A stretch of 64,000 bases of DNA from Variovorax boronicumulans (GCF_007677875.1 NZ_VEDO01000003.1:62001-126000); one strand, 5' to 3'; shown: positions 8,602 to 20,992, counted from the stretch's first letter. Program-made: numbers and translations. The notes: a model not told the origin generated them from the letters alone.

Positions 8602-9530
8602 CCGCGCAGGTCCATGTCCCACAGCACGTCGCCGCCCAGCGCGAAGGTGCGCGTGGGCGGCCGCAGCGCCTGGGCCATGGCGTCGGCACGCCGCACCTGC
8701 AGGCCGGGCCGGCCCGCGCCGATGACCACGGGCGCCACGATCAGGTGCAGTCGCTCCAGGCAGCCCTGCTGGGCGAACTGCGAGACCGTGACGCCACCGC
8801 CTTCGACGAACAGCGTGCGCAGACCGCGTTCGGCCAGTGCGGCACGCAAGGCCGGCAACGGCAGCTGACCGTCCGCGCCGGGCGCCAGTGCGATGACCCG
8901 GTCGGAGCCGAGCCGCGCCTGCGCCTGCGCGCGGTGGGTTGCAGCACAGACCAGCAGTGTTGGCGCCGCGCCATCGCGGAACACGCGCGCGTCGGCCCGC
9001 ACGCGCAGACGCGGGTCCAGCACCACACGCACGGGGTTGGGGCCGGCCACATGGCGCACGGTCAGCTGCGGGTCGTCCAGGCTGGCAGTGCTGGCGCCCA
9101 CGAGCACCGCATCGCAGAGTGCGCGCAGCCGGTGCAGGTGGGTCAGGCCCTCAGGGCCGTTGACGTAGAAGGCGTCGCCGCTGTGCGTGGCGATGCAGCC
9201 GTCCAGGCTCTGGCCCAGCTGGGCAATGGCCCAGTCCGCCCCGACGCCCTGGCGGTCCAGCAGCGGCTTGAGCAGAGCGAACAGCTGTTCGGCCTCGGCG
9301 TCCCAGCCCGGGCGCAAGGCATAGCCGCCGTCGTCGGTCCAGCGCAGCTGCACGCCGTCGGCGAGCGGGGGACGGCCTTCGCGCCGCTGTTGCGCCAGCG
9401 CCAGGCAAATGGGCCACAGGGCATCGATGCCGGCCTGCGCGGCGGCGCCGGCATGCGGTAAGGGAACAGCGCTCAGGGTCTTCTCCGGGATCGGGCGCGC
9501 GCCGGGACGGCACGGGCGGCTGCGGGCCAT
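8598..9530 (-). CDS. RibD C-terminal domain reductase with N-terminal extension
   Basis: A 310-aa protein whose last 215 residues are a RibD/DHFR-fold reductase: LGQSLDGCIA, DAVLVGASTASLDDPQLTVR, NPVRVVLDPRLRV, LFVEGGGVTVSQFAQQGCLE and LIVAPVVIGAGRPGLQ are all family landmarks. The first 95-100 residues are not a RibD deaminase: there is no HAE or PCxxxxxxxxC zinc motif, and I do not recognise them. RibD-type reductases act on pyrimidine ribityl intermediates or pterins using NADPH. It is convergent with the methyltransferase and closes the cluster. Start ATG at 9530; the frame is open further upstream, so the start is moderately sure. Confidence 0.85.
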   Translation of the reverse strand: MARSRPCRPGARPIPEKTLSAVPLPHAGAAAQAGIDALWPICLALAQQRREGRPPLADGVQLRWTDDGGYALRPGWDAEAEQLFALLKPLLDRQGVGADWAIAQLGQSLDGCIATHSGDAFYVNGPEGLTHLHRLRALCDAVLVGASTASLDDPQLTVRHVAGPNPVRVVLDPRLRVRADARVFRDGAAPTLLVCAATHRAQAQARLGSDRVIALAPGADGQLPLPALRAALAERGLRTLFVEGGGVTVSQFAQQGCLERLHLIVAPVVIGAGRPGLQVRRADAMAQALRPPTRTFALGGDVLWDMDLRG

Positions 9531-9613
9531 GCTAGCAGTGCGTGGCCGGGCCCACTGTAGGCGAGCAAGCCAAGGACGGCGGCCCCGGAAACAGGGTCTT
9601 ACACTGGTCCGCG

Positions 9614-10937
9614 ATGCCCGAACCGTCTTCTCCCTTGCCGGCCGAGAGCTGGCCCTATGTGCAAATCCTCGTGCGGCTGGCGCTGGCCCTGGCGCTGGGC
9701 CTGTTGATCGGCCTGGAGCGCGAGCGCCGCGGCAAGGAGGCCGGTCTGCGCACCTTCGGCTTCGTGGCCCTGCTGGGCGCGCTGGGCGGCTCGCTGGGCA
9801 CGCCGTTCGCGCTCGCCACGCTGGCACTGACCGGCATGCTGACCGTGGTGCTCAACGTGCAGACGCTGCGCGCGAACCAGGGCGCCGAACTCACGACCTC
9901 GGCCGCGATGCTGGTGACCTGCATGGCCGGCATCCTCTGTGGCCTGGGCCACACCATCTCGCCGGCCGCGGTGATGGTCATCGCCACCGCGCTGCTGGCC
10001 TGGAAGGAGCGGCTGGCTGGCTTCTCCATGGGCCTGTCGAAGGGCGAACTGCGCTCGGCGCTGCTGCTGGCCATCCTGGCCATCGTGATCTACCCCGCGC
10101 TGCCGGCCGGTCCCATCGGTCCGCTGGGCCTGGTGGAGCCGCGCGCGGCCTGGGTCACGGTGATCCTGATCGCGGGCATCGGCTTCGTGAACTACATCCT
10201 CTGGAAGATGTACGGCACGCGCGGCGCCGAGCTGTCGGGCTTCCTGGGCGGGCTGGTCAACAGCAACTTCACGGTGATCGAGATGGCCTCGCGCGTGCGC
10301 CAGTCGGCCGGGGCGCTGCAGGGCACGGCGTTCCGCGGCATCCTGCTCGCCACGGCCGCAATGCTGCTGCGCAATGCCGCGCTGCTGGCTATCCTGGCGC
10401 CGCTGGCGCTGCTGGGCGCGCTGGGCGCCTTCGGCCTGATGCTGTTGTGCTGCGTGGCGCTGGTGCTGGCCAGCCTGCGCGGGCGCCGCGGCCTGCCGCC
10501 TGCGCAGGCGCCGGCCATCACGCTGGACCTGCCGTTCTCGCTGCCGCAGGCCCTCAAGTACGGCGTGGTGTTCCTGCTGCTGCACGTGGTGTGGTGCGCT
10601 CACGCAGCGCCAGTTCGGCGATGCGGGCTTTTACTTCGTGAGCGTGGTCGGCGGGCTGATGTCCAGCGCCAGTGCGGTGGCGGCCGCCGCCACCCTCGCC
10701 GCGCAAGGCAGCCTTGCGCCCGGCGTGGCCGGGACGGGCGCGGTGCTGGCCTCGTTCACGAGCATGGCCTTCAGCCTGTCCTTCGTGCTGCGCACGCGCG
10801 AGCGCGGATTGGTCCTGCGCCTGGGGACTTCGATGCTGGGCGTGGCGGGCGCGGGCCTGGTCGGCCTGCTGCTGTCGCGCCAGCTCGAACCATGGTTCGC
10901 GCAGTGGCTGCCGGCACTGGGCCGGCTGCCGCATTAG
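9614..10937 (+). pseudogene. DUF4010/MgtC-like membrane protein, frameshifted
   Basis: A hydrophobic protein of the MgtC/DUF4010 type. The N-terminal part has LGLLIGLERERRGKEAGLRT and the body has NYILWKMYGTRGAELSGFLGG. The frame runs from 9614 and then loses similarity after LHVV. The expected continuation, FGDAGFYFVSVVGGLMSSAS, is in another frame and runs to 10937. Removing one T near 10592 joins the two into a full-length protein of about 440 aa. This is either a real inactivating insertion or a base-call error. The stop overlaps the stop of the convergent MFS gene. Confidence 0.8.
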
Positions 10938-12169
10938 CCCGGCGCGGGCTGCGGACCCGGCGGGCCCTTGGCCGCGAAAGCGAAAGCGATCTGCGTGATG
11001 CCTGCCGCCAGGCCCAGCGCGGCCGCGGCCTGCCAGGCCAGCTGGTAGTTGCCGAGCAGGTCGTAGACCAGGCCGCCGCCGAAGGCGCCCAGGAAGCTGC
11101 CGATCTGGTGGCTGCAGAAGGCCACGCCGGCCAGCATGGCCTGCCAGCGCAGGCCGAAGGTGTCGGCGATCCAGCCCGAGACCAGCGGCGCCACGCCCAG
11201 CCACAGGAAACCCATGACGGAGGCGAACACCAGCGTGCTTTCGACCGTGGGCAGGGTGTGGAAGTACCAGACCAAGACGAAGGAGCGCAGCACATAGATC
11301 ATGCCCAGCAGCACCTGCTTGGGCCAGCGCCCGCCGGCCCAGCCGAAGAACAGACTGCCCAGCACGTTGAAGCCGCCGATCAGGCCCAGGGCCTGGGCGC
11401 TGAGCATGGGGTCCATGCCGCACAGATCGAGGTAGGCCGGCAGGTGGGTGGTCAGGAACACCAGCTGCATGCCGCAGACGAAATAGGCCAGCGCCATCAC
11501 GACGAAGGGCCGGTGCGCGAGCGCCATGCGCAGCGCGTTGCCTGCGCCCGTCTGCGCGGCGCCGCCGGACGGCACTGCGGGTGCGGGCAGGCGGTCCACC
11601 CGGCCGGCCCACCAGGCGGCCGGCACCATGGCCAGCGCCAAAACGGCAAAGGCCGCCACGCCCATGCGCCAGCCCGATTGCTGGCTGATCGCCTGGCCCA
11701 GTGGCGCGGCGACCAGCGCGCCCAGCGAACCGGCGGCCGAGACCATGCCGAGCACGCTGCTGCGCAGAACGGGTGGCACGGCGCGTGCGGCGACGGCCAT
11801 GGCCAGCGCGCTGCCGGTGCAGGCCATGGCCGCGCCGATCAGGATGCCGGCGCCCAGCAGCACGCCCAGGAAGCCCTGGGCCATGGCCAGCAGCACCAGA
11901 CCGACCAAGTACAGCACGGCGCCGCCGGCCAGCAACGGCCGATAGCCCACGCGAACGGCCAGCGCGCCGGCGAAGGGCTGGAAGATGCCCCAGGCCAGGT
12001 TCTGCACCGAGATCGCGATCGTGAAGTCCGACACCGAGATGCCGATGTCGCGCGTGAGCGGCGGCATGAACAGGCCCAGGCTCTGGCGCAGGCCCATGGC
12101 CAGGCTCAGCAGCAGGGAGGCGCCGAGGAGGATGGGGAGGACGGGGCGTACGGCGGTCCAGCGGGACAT
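10934..12169 (-). CDS. MFS transporter
   Basis: A 411-aa major facilitator with about 12 hydrophobic helices. Between helices 2 and 3 is a form of the MFS motif A (GALAVRVGYRPLL) and the second half repeats it in FGWAGGRWPKQVLLG. It opens with MSRWTAVRPVLPILLGASLL and contains MGLRQSLGLFMPPLTRDIG, typical of the OFA/oxalate-formate-like branch of organic-acid and drug transporters. The cargo is not identifiable. It is convergent with the frameshifted DUF4010 gene, their stops overlapping. Start ATG at 12169. Confidence 0.88.
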   Translation of the reverse strand: MSRWTAVRPVLPILLGASLLLSLAMGLRQSLGLFMPPLTRDIGISVSDFTIAISVQNLAWGIFQPFAGALAVRVGYRPLLAGGAVLYLVGLVLLAMAQGFLGVLLGAGILIGAAMACTGSALAMAVAARAVPPVLRSSVLGMVSAAGSLGALVAAPLGQAISQQSGWRMGVAAFAVLALAMVPAAWWAGRVDRLPAPAVPSGGAAQTGAGNALRMALAHRPFVVMALAYFVCGMQLVFLTTHLPAYLDLCGMDPMLSAQALGLIGGFNVLGSLFFGWAGGRWPKQVLLGMIYVLRSFVLVWYFHTLPTVESTLVFASVMGFLWLGVAPLVSGWIADTFGLRWQAMLAGVAFCSHQIGSFLGAFGGGLVYDLLGNYQLAWQAAAALGLAAGITQIAFAFAAKGPPGPQPAPG

Positions 12170-12257
12170 CGCTTGTCTCTTGGTCGTGGGGAGCGGCCAA
12201 GCATAGTCCTGCGCCCGCGCGGTGATGGTGGGGACTGTCGCCTGCGCGTCTGGTCCG

Positions 12258-12902
12258 TCAGAACGGCGCCGGACTCGCGAATTGCAACGGGCGTCCGTTG
12301 GCCGGGTGCTGCAGCTGCAGCCAGCAGGCATGCAGCAGCAGCCGCGGCGCGCGCGCCTGCACGGCCGCGTTGGCGTACAGCGGATCGCCCAGGATGGCAT
12401 GGCCCTGCGCGGCCAGATGCAGTCGCAGCTGGTGGGAGCGGCCCGTGACCGGCTCCAGCGCGAGCCGGCTGCTGTCGCCCGCGCGCGTCAGCAGCTGCCA
12501 GCGCGTGCGGCTGGGCTTGCCGGCCGCGGGGTCGACGACGGACAGCGGCCGGCGCGGCCAGTCCAGTCGGATGGGCAGGTCGATCAGGCCCCAGCCATCG
12601 GCATCCGCTGGCAGGTTCCAGTGGCCGTCGACCACGGCCTCGTAGCGCTTGCCGATGCGGCGCTGTTCGAAGGCCATCGAGAGCGCGCGCTGCGTCGCCG
12701 GCCCGCGGCCCATGAGCACCAGCCCGGATGTCGCCATGTCGAGCCGGTGCACGACCAGTGCGTCGGTGTACAGGGCCTGGGCACGCGCGGCCAGGCAGTC
12801 CTGCTTGTCGGGTCCGCGGCCCGGCACGGACAACAGGCCAGCCGGCTTGTCGAGCACCAGCAATTGGTCGTCGACGTAGACGACCCGCAGGTCTGCGCTC
12901 AA
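12258..12902 (-). CDS. RluA family pseudouridine synthase
   Basis: A 214-aa RNA pseudouridine synthase. The catalytic Asp lies in HRLDMATSGLVLMG and the family regions LLVLDKPAGLLSVPGR and GRSHQLRLHLAAQGHAILGD are intact. Length and lack of an S4 domain fit the RluA type (23S rRNA and tRNA position 32), though the exact target is not fixed by sequence. The start is an unusual TTG at 12902 overlapping the histidine kinase stop as TTGA, with AGGA seven bases before it; no better start lies nearby because the conserved domain begins immediately. Confidence 0.88.
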   Translation of the reverse strand: MSADLRVVYVDDQLLVLDKPAGLLSVPGRGPDKQDCLAARAQALYTDALVVHRLDMATSGLVLMGRGPATQRALSMAFEQRRIGKRYEAVVDGHWNLPADADGWGLIDLPIRLDWPRRPLSVVDPAAGKPSRTRWQLLTRAGDSSRLALEPVTGRSHQLRLHLAAQGHAILGDPLYANAAVQARAPRLLLHACWLQLQHPANGRPLQFASPAPF

Positions 12903-14983
12903 GCGTTTTCCTGCAGCAGCCGCTGGACCGTGGCGCAGAGCTCCTGCACGTCGTTGGGCTTGTGGATCAGCGCGCGCGCACCTTCGGCCATGGCTTCGCG
13001 CTCGATCTCGGCCGTGACGTAGCCCGAGGCCAGCGCGACGGGCAGGTCGGCACGGATGCTGCGCGCCTCCCGCACGAGGTCCACGCCACAGTAGCCGGGC
13101 ATGTTGTAGTCGGTCACGACCAGGTCGTAGCCGTGCGGTTCGGCGCGCAGTGCCTCGGTCGCCTCGTAGGGGTCGGTGAAGCCGCTGACGCGAAAGCCGC
13201 GACGGCGCAGCAGCCGCTCGACCAGGAACACCAGGGCCTGGTCGTCGTCGACGTACATCACGTGCTGGCCGCTGCCCTGCACGGCGTCCGCAGGCGGTGG
13301 CGCACTGGCGGACGACTCTGCCGCTTCGCTCGTGGCCGGGAAGTACAGCATGAAGTGGCTACCGCGTCCTGGCTCGCTGTGCACGTCCACGGCGCCGCCG
13401 TTGCTGCGCATGACGCCGTGCACCACCGCCAGGCCCAGGCCCGTGCCCTGGCCGACCTCCTTGGTCGTGAAGAAGGGCTCGAAGATGCGCTCGCGCGTGG
13501 CCGGGTCCATGCCCGGGCCGTTGTCGCGCACGCTGAGCCGCGCGTAGTGGCCGCTCGCCAGGCCCAGCCGCGCGCAGCGTGCGGGCGAGGGCGATTCGCT
13601 CTGCAGCTCGATCCAGACCGTGCCGCGCGCCTCGGGCGTGGCCTGGATCGCCTGGATCGCATTGGTGCACAGGTTCAGAACGGCCTGCTCGACCTGGGTG
13701 GGGTCGGCCAGCACGGCGGGCACGCCAGGGTGCACGCGCAGCAGCAGTTCCACCTGCGGCGGCAGCGTCACGTGCAGCAAGCGCTCGGTCTCGCGCGCCA
13801 CCTCGGCCAGGTCGGTCGGCACGCGGCGCGGCGCCTCGTTGCGGCTGAAGGTCAGGATCTGGCGCACCAGGTCGCGCGCGCGCCGGCCGGCCTTCTCGAT
13901 CTCGCGCAGGCTTTCCTGCGCCTGGCTGTTCAGTGCGCTGTCTTCCTTGGCCAGCTCCACGTTGCCCAGGATGGCGTGCAGGATGTTGTTGAAGTCGTGC
14001 GCGATGCCGCCGGCCATGGTGCCCACGGCCTGCATCTTCTGCGACTCGCGCAGCTGCGCCTCCAGCGCATTGCGCTGCGCCTCCTCGCGCTTGCGCGCGG
14101 TCAGGTCGCGCGCAAACACGGTGGTGGTGTCGCCGAACGCCATGCTGACCTCCACCGGCACGGCCAGGCCCAGCGCGGTCTGGGCCTGCATCTCGGTGGC
14201 CGGCAGTTCGGTGGAAATCTGGTGCATGGCCAGCACCTCGGCCGCGTCGGGGAAGAAGCGCTCCAGGGGGCTGCCCAGCGCATCGGCCGGCGGGCACTGA
14301 AACAGCGCGGCGGCCGTGGGGTTGAACACGGTGATGCGGCGCTCGCGGTCCACGCACACGATGGCGTCCAGCGAGGAATTGATGATGTCTGCCAGCCGCG
14401 CCTCGCTCAGGCGCAGCTGCTCGTTGCGCTGCTGCAGCTCGGCACCGCTTTGCAGCAGCGCGCGGCGCTCGGCCAGCAGCGGGCCCTGGTCGATCACGGC
14501 GCAGATGAAGTGCGCCACGGGCTCGTGCGCGTTGTCCAGCCGTGCAATGTGCAGGTCGCCGGTGATGGCACCGTCGTCGCCGATCTGGAACAGCACCTCC
14601 TTGGCCTCGGCGTGGCCATCGGTGCGGGCCTGGGCGAAGGCAGCTTGCACCGCCTGGGCGCTGCCCGCACTCACGAAGGGCATCAGGAAGTTGAGCGGGC
14701 GGTCGCGCTCTGTCGGCTGGAACGAGCGCTGCGCCATGGAGTTGCTCTGCACCACCAGGTCGTGTTCGTCGACCACCATCAGCGCCAGCGGCACGCTCGA
14801 GAACAAGGTCTCGAAGCGTTCGGACGCGGCCTCGGCCATGGACTGGCTGTAGCGCAGGACCTTGTTCTGGCTCTCCAGCTCGGCCTGGTAGGTGCGCAGG
14901 TCACGGATCAGCTGGGGCAACTGGTAGCTCTCGATGGTCGGCTCGGCCGACAGATCGACGGGCGGACGGGCCGGCGTGTTCAT
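12899..14983 (-). CDS. PAS/PAS hybrid sensor histidine kinase with receiver domain
   Basis: A 694-aa soluble sensor kinase with no membrane helices, so the signal is probably intracellular. The order is a coiled region to about residue 50, PAS-like domain (55-170), second PAS (195-300), HisKA with phospho-His329 in GGIAHDFNNILH, HATPase with NLCTNAIQAIQ, DNGPGM and GTGLGLAVV, and a C-terminal receiver (about 570-690) with YVDDD, the phospho-acceptor Asp in VVTDYNMPG and Lys in HKPND. The HDFNNIL form places it in the kinase group that often works with NtrC-like or stand-alone regulators. No partner regulator gene is adjacent. It precedes the RluA gene with overlapping ends. Confidence 0.9.
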   Translation of the reverse strand: MNTPARPPVDLSAEPTIESYQLPQLIRDLRTYQAELESQNKVLRYSQSMAEAASERFETLFSSVPLALMVVDEHDLVVQSNSMAQRSFQPTERDRPLNFLMPFVSAGSAQAVQAAFAQARTDGHAEAKEVLFQIGDDGAITGDLHIARLDNAHEPVAHFICAVIDQGPLLAERRALLQSGAELQQRNEQLRLSEARLADIINSSLDAIVCVDRERRITVFNPTAAALFQCPPADALGSPLERFFPDAAEVLAMHQISTELPATEMQAQTALGLAVPVEVSMAFGDTTTVFARDLTARKREEAQRNALEAQLRESQKMQAVGTMAGGIAHDFNNILHAILGNVELAKEDSALNSQAQESLREIEKAGRRARDLVRQILTFSRNEAPRRVPTDLAEVARETERLLHVTLPPQVELLLRVHPGVPAVLADPTQVEQAVLNLCTNAIQAIQATPEARGTVWIELQSESPSPARCARLGLASGHYARLSVRDNGPGMDPATRERIFEPFFTTKEVGQGTGLGLAVVHGVMRSNGGAVDVHSEPGRGSHFMLYFPATSEAAESSASAPPPADAVQGSGQHVMYVDDDQALVFLVERLLRRRGFRVSGFTDPYEATEALRAEPHGYDLVVTDYNMPGYCGVDLVREARSIRADLPVALASGYVTAEIEREAMAEGARALIHKPNDVQELCATVQRLLQENA

Positions 14984-15005
14984 CGCACGCCGCCCGCGGT
15001 CGTTG

Positions 15006-17882
<2,877 letters not shown>

Positions 17883-17904
17883 GGCGCGCAGGATCCAGTG
17901 TCGG

Positions 17905-18273
17905 TTAGCTATTGGCAGCGAAGGCGTTGTAGGCGGTCTCGTCGAGCAGGGCGTCGAGTTGCGACGCGTCCGACAGCTTGACCTTGAAGAACCAGCCGGC
18001 GCCCAGCGGGTCGCTGTTGGCCAGGGACGGATCGGCGCGCAGGGCTTCGTTGACCTCGGTGATCTCGCCGTCGACCGGCATGTAGACGTCGGCCGCGGCC
18101 TTGACCGATTCGACGACGCCGGCCACGTCCTTGTGCGCCAGGGTCTTGCCGACCTCGGGCAGGTCGACGAACACCACGTCGCCCAGCGCATCCTGCGCGT
18201 GCACGGTGATGCCGACGGTGGCGGTGTCGCCCTCGACCTGGAGCCATTCGTGGTCTTCGGTGTACTTGATCAT
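17905..18273 (-). CDS. gcvH: Glycine cleavage system H protein
   Basis: A 122-aa lipoyl carrier. The lipoylated residue is Lys58 in [14 protein letters not shown], and the domain opens with [21 protein letters not shown], the standard H-protein start. It shuttles the aminomethyl group from GcvP to GcvT and is reoxidised by dihydrolipoamide dehydrogenase, which is not in this window. It sits 26 bases after gcvT and 22 before gcvP, with a GAGGACAA-type ribosome site before the ATG. Confidence 0.98.
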   Translation of the reverse strand: MIKYTEDHEWLQVEGDTATVGITVHAQDALGDVVFVDLPEVGKTLAHKDVAGVVESVKAAADVYMPVDGEITEVNEALRADPSLANSDPLGAGWFFKVKLSDASQLDALLDETAYNAFAANS

Positions 18274-18299
18274 GGGTTGTCCTCGGGTTGGGGAATTGT

Positions 18300-19424
18300 T
18301 CAGCCGCGGTGGTAGCGCGGCGGGGTGAAGGGCATGGGGGTGACTTCCATGGGCACGGGCTTGCCGCGCACGATGGCGTTGAGCTTCGTGCCCGGTGCAG
18401 CAAATTCAGTGCGCACGTAGGCCATGGCGATGGGCTCGTCGACGCTGGGGGCGAGCAGGCCGCTCGTGACTTCGCCGATGGCCTGGCCGTCCGTGGACTG
18501 CAGGGCCGTGTGCTCGCGCACGGGCACGCGCTCCAGCGCGATGAGTCCCACGCGCTTGCGTTCCACGGGCGCGCTGCCGTCCAGCTGCGCCAGCACCCTA
18601 TCGGCACCCGGGAAGCCACCTGCGCGCGCGCCGCCCGTGCGGCGCACCTTCTGCAGGGCCCAGTTCAGGGCGGCCTCGACCGGCGTTGTGCGGGTGTCGA
18701 TGTCGTTGCCGTAAAGGCACAGGCCCGCTTCCAGACGCAAGGAGTTGCGCGCGCCCAGTCCGATGGGCAGCACTTCGGGCTGCTCCAGCAGCGCGCGGGC
18801 CAGGGATTCGGCCCAGGGGCCGGGCACGGAGATCTCGAAGCCGTCTTCGCCCGTGTAGCCGCTGCGCGTGATGTAGAGCGCGGCGCCGTTCCAGTCGAAA
18901 GCGGCGCCGGTCATGAAGACCAGCTTGTCGACGCCCGGCACCACGCGGGCCAGGGCATCGACGGCCTTGGGGCCCTGCAGCGCGAGCAGGCCGTGCTCGG
19001 GCATCGGAACCACGGCGCAGCGCTGGCCGATGCGCCCTTGGATGTGTGCGGTGTCCGCCACCTTGCAGGCGCCGTTGACGATCACGAACAGGTGCTCGCC
19101 GCGGTTCACGAACATCAGGTCGTCGAGGATGCCGCCGTCGTCGGCCAGCAGCAGGCCGTAGCGCTGCTTGTCCACGCCCAGGCCCAGCACGTCGACCGGA
19201 ACGAGGGTTTCGAACGCGGCAGCTGCGTCGGGGCCCTCCAGCCGCAGCTGCCCCATGTGCGAAACGTCGAACAGGCCGGCCGCGGCCCGCACGTGGAGGT
19301 GCTCGGCCATCAGGCCCTTGGGGTATTGCACCGGCATGCTGTAGCCGGCGAACGGAACCATGCGCGCGCCCAGCGCGAGGTGCAGGGCGTGCAGGGGCGT
19401 GTGCAGCAAGGTGTCGGAGGACAT
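18300..19424 (-). CDS. gcvT: Glycine cleavage system aminomethyltransferase, T-protein
   Basis: A 374-aa T-protein that transfers the one-carbon unit to tetrahydrofolate and releases ammonia. Typical regions are [38 protein letters not shown] and [11 protein letters not shown], plus the C-terminal [12 protein letters not shown]. The ATG at 19424 is preceded by AGGAAG at good spacing; an upstream in-frame ATG would start inside the riboswitch leader and is not used. First gene of the gcvTHP operon, directly under a tandem glycine riboswitch. Confidence 0.97.
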   Translation of the reverse strand: MSSDTLLHTPLHALHLALGARMVPFAGYSMPVQYPKGLMAEHLHVRAAAGLFDVSHMGQLRLEGPDAAAAFETLVPVDVLGLGVDKQRYGLLLADDGGILDDLMFVNRGEHLFVIVNGACKVADTAHIQGRIGQRCAVVPMPEHGLLALQGPKAVDALARVVPGVDKLVFMTGAAFDWNGAALYITRSGYTGEDGFEISVPGPWAESLARALLEQPEVLPIGLGARNSLRLEAGLCLYGNDIDTRTTPVEAALNWALQKVRRTGGARAGGFPGADRVLAQLDGSAPVERKRVGLIALERVPVREHTALQSTDGQAIGEVTSGLLAPSVDEPIAMAYVRTEFAAPGTKLNAIVRGKPVPMEVTPMPFTPPRYHRG

Positions 19425-19478
19425 GGCGGACTTCCTGGAGGCAGATACACGGCATGGCACATGGGTGCCATGGGCTGC

Positions 19479-19672
19479 CTCGCTGTCCGCTTTACCTGAG
19501 AGATTCGCCGCTTGCGCGGTTTGCCCCTTCGGTGGGCCCGCTCGGGGCGGGCCTCTCTCCAGTGAGGAAGGTCTTCACAAGACCTGGGTCAGTCTTTTTG
19601 CCTGAGCGTTCGGGGGTGAGCCTGCGCCGTCGGCGGCCCTTGCGAGAAGGGCTCTCTCCTGACGGCGCGGAT
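19479..19672 (-). promoter_or_regulatory. Tandem glycine riboswitch (gcvT leader)
   Basis: Read on the minus strand, two consecutive aptamers of the glycine class are visible. The first opens with AGGAGAGAGCC near 19660 and closes with the GCTCAGGCAAAAAGAC element near 19593-19608. The second opens with GGAGAGAGGCC near 19558, has CCGAAGGGGCAAAC in the middle and closes with AATCTCTCAGGTAAAG near 19490-19505. This is the cooperative two-aptamer arrangement known upstream of gcv genes. It ends about 55 bases before gcvT and should switch the operon on when glycine is high. Its 5' end lies within 20 bases of the dctM stop. Confidence 0.95.
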
Positions 19673-19690
19673 TCTAACCACGGGGCTGGG

Positions 19691-20968
19691 CTATTTTGCG
19701 AAGGCCAGATCGCGCAGGGCCAGCGAAACGCTTGGCATGTAGGTGATGACGAGCAGGCAGGCCAGGATCACGAGCACGAACGGGATCAGGTGCCCGATGA
19801 TGCGGTCCAGCGGAATGCGCGCCACGGTGCAGGCCGCGAACAGGTTCACGCCGAAGGGCGGCGTGATCATGCCCAGCGCCAGGTTGACCACCATGATGAG
19901 CCCGAAGTGCACCGGGTCGACTCCGAAGTGCACGGCCACCGGCGCGAGAATGGGCGCCAGCACGATGATGGCCGCGCTGGTTTCGATGAACATGCCGATC
20001 ACGAACAGCGCCGCGTTCACGCCCAACAGGAACAGCGCGGGCGACTGCAGCACGGCCTCCAGCCAACGGCCAATCGCGTCCGGCACGCCGGCCCGCGTGA
20101 TCAGGAAGGCGAACAGCCCGGCGTTGGCGATGATGAACATGATCACGGCCGAGGACACCACCGACTTGCGCAGGATGGGGAACAGGTCGCGCAGGCCGAT
20201 CTCGCGGTAGATCAGCATGCCCACGATCAGCGCGTACAGCACCGCGACGGCCGAGGCCTCGGTGGGCGTGAACACGCCGCCGTAGATGCCGCCCAGGATG
20301 ATGACGGGCATCAGCAGCGCCCAGCCGGCCTGCCAGGTGGCGGCCATCACACCGAGCCGACCTTCGCCGTCCTGCTTGCCCCAGCCCTTCCATTTGCAGT
20401 AGAGCCAGACGAACAGCATCAGCGCGCCGCTGATCAGGATGCCGGGACCGAAGCCGGCGATGAACAGTTCGCCGATCGACACCTCGGCGCTCACGCCGTA
20501 CAGGATCATCGGGATGGAGGGCGGAATGATCACGCCCAACTCCGCGCTCGTGGCCTGCAGCGCAGCCGCGTAGCTGGTCGGGTAGCCGTGCTTGATCAGC
20601 GCCGGGATCAGGATGGCGCCGATGGCGAAGGTGGTCGCCACCGAGGAGCCCGACACGGCTGCGAAGATCATGCAGGTCAGCACGCAGGTCATGGGCAGGC
20701 CGCCCTGCACGCCGCCGACCAGGCTCTTGGCGAACTCGACCAGGCGGCGCGAGATGCCGCCGGTCTCCATGAGGTTGCCCGCCAGGATGAAGAACGGGAT
20801 GGCCGCGAGCGGAAACTTGTTGATGGCGCCGAACATCTCCTTCACGGAGATCAGCATGTTGACGTTGGCGACCTGTATGCCCAGCACCGAGGCCAGGCCG
20901 ATGGAGACGGCCACCGAGATGGTGAGCGCGAAGCACAGCACCATGGTGGAGATCATGACGGTGGTCAT
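19691..20968 (-). CDS. dctM: TRAP transporter large permease subunit (DctM)
   Basis: A 425-aa DctM-type permease with about 12 hydrophobic helices. Family landmarks are FPLAAIPFFILAGNLMETGG, SGSSVATTFAIGAILIP and ELGVIIPPSIPMILYGV, all typical of the ion-transporter superfamily core that couples sodium to solute uptake. It follows dctQ by 24 bases and ends the dctP-dctQ-dctM set. The substrate is set by DctP and is not identifiable; most such systems import C4-dicarboxylates or other organic acids. The riboswitch promoter of gcvT must overlap its 3' end. Confidence 0.95.
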   Translation of the reverse strand: MTTVMISTMVLCFALTISVAVSIGLASVLGIQVANVNMLISVKEMFGAINKFPLAAIPFFILAGNLMETGGISRRLVEFAKSLVGGVQGGLPMTCVLTCMIFAAVSGSSVATTFAIGAILIPALIKHGYPTSYAAALQATSAELGVIIPPSIPMILYGVSAEVSIGELFIAGFGPGILISGALMLFVWLYCKWKGWGKQDGEGRLGVMAATWQAGWALLMPVIILGGIYGGVFTPTEASAVAVLYALIVGMLIYREIGLRDLFPILRKSVVSSAVIMFIIANAGLFAFLITRAGVPDAIGRWLEAVLQSPALFLLGVNAALFVIGMFIETSAAIIVLAPILAPVAVHFGVDPVHFGLIMVVNLALGMITPPFGVNLFAACTVARIPLDRIIGHLIPFVLVILACLLVITYMPSVSLALRDLAFAK

Positions 20969-20992
20969 GCGGGAATCCTCTTTCTCTCGTTC

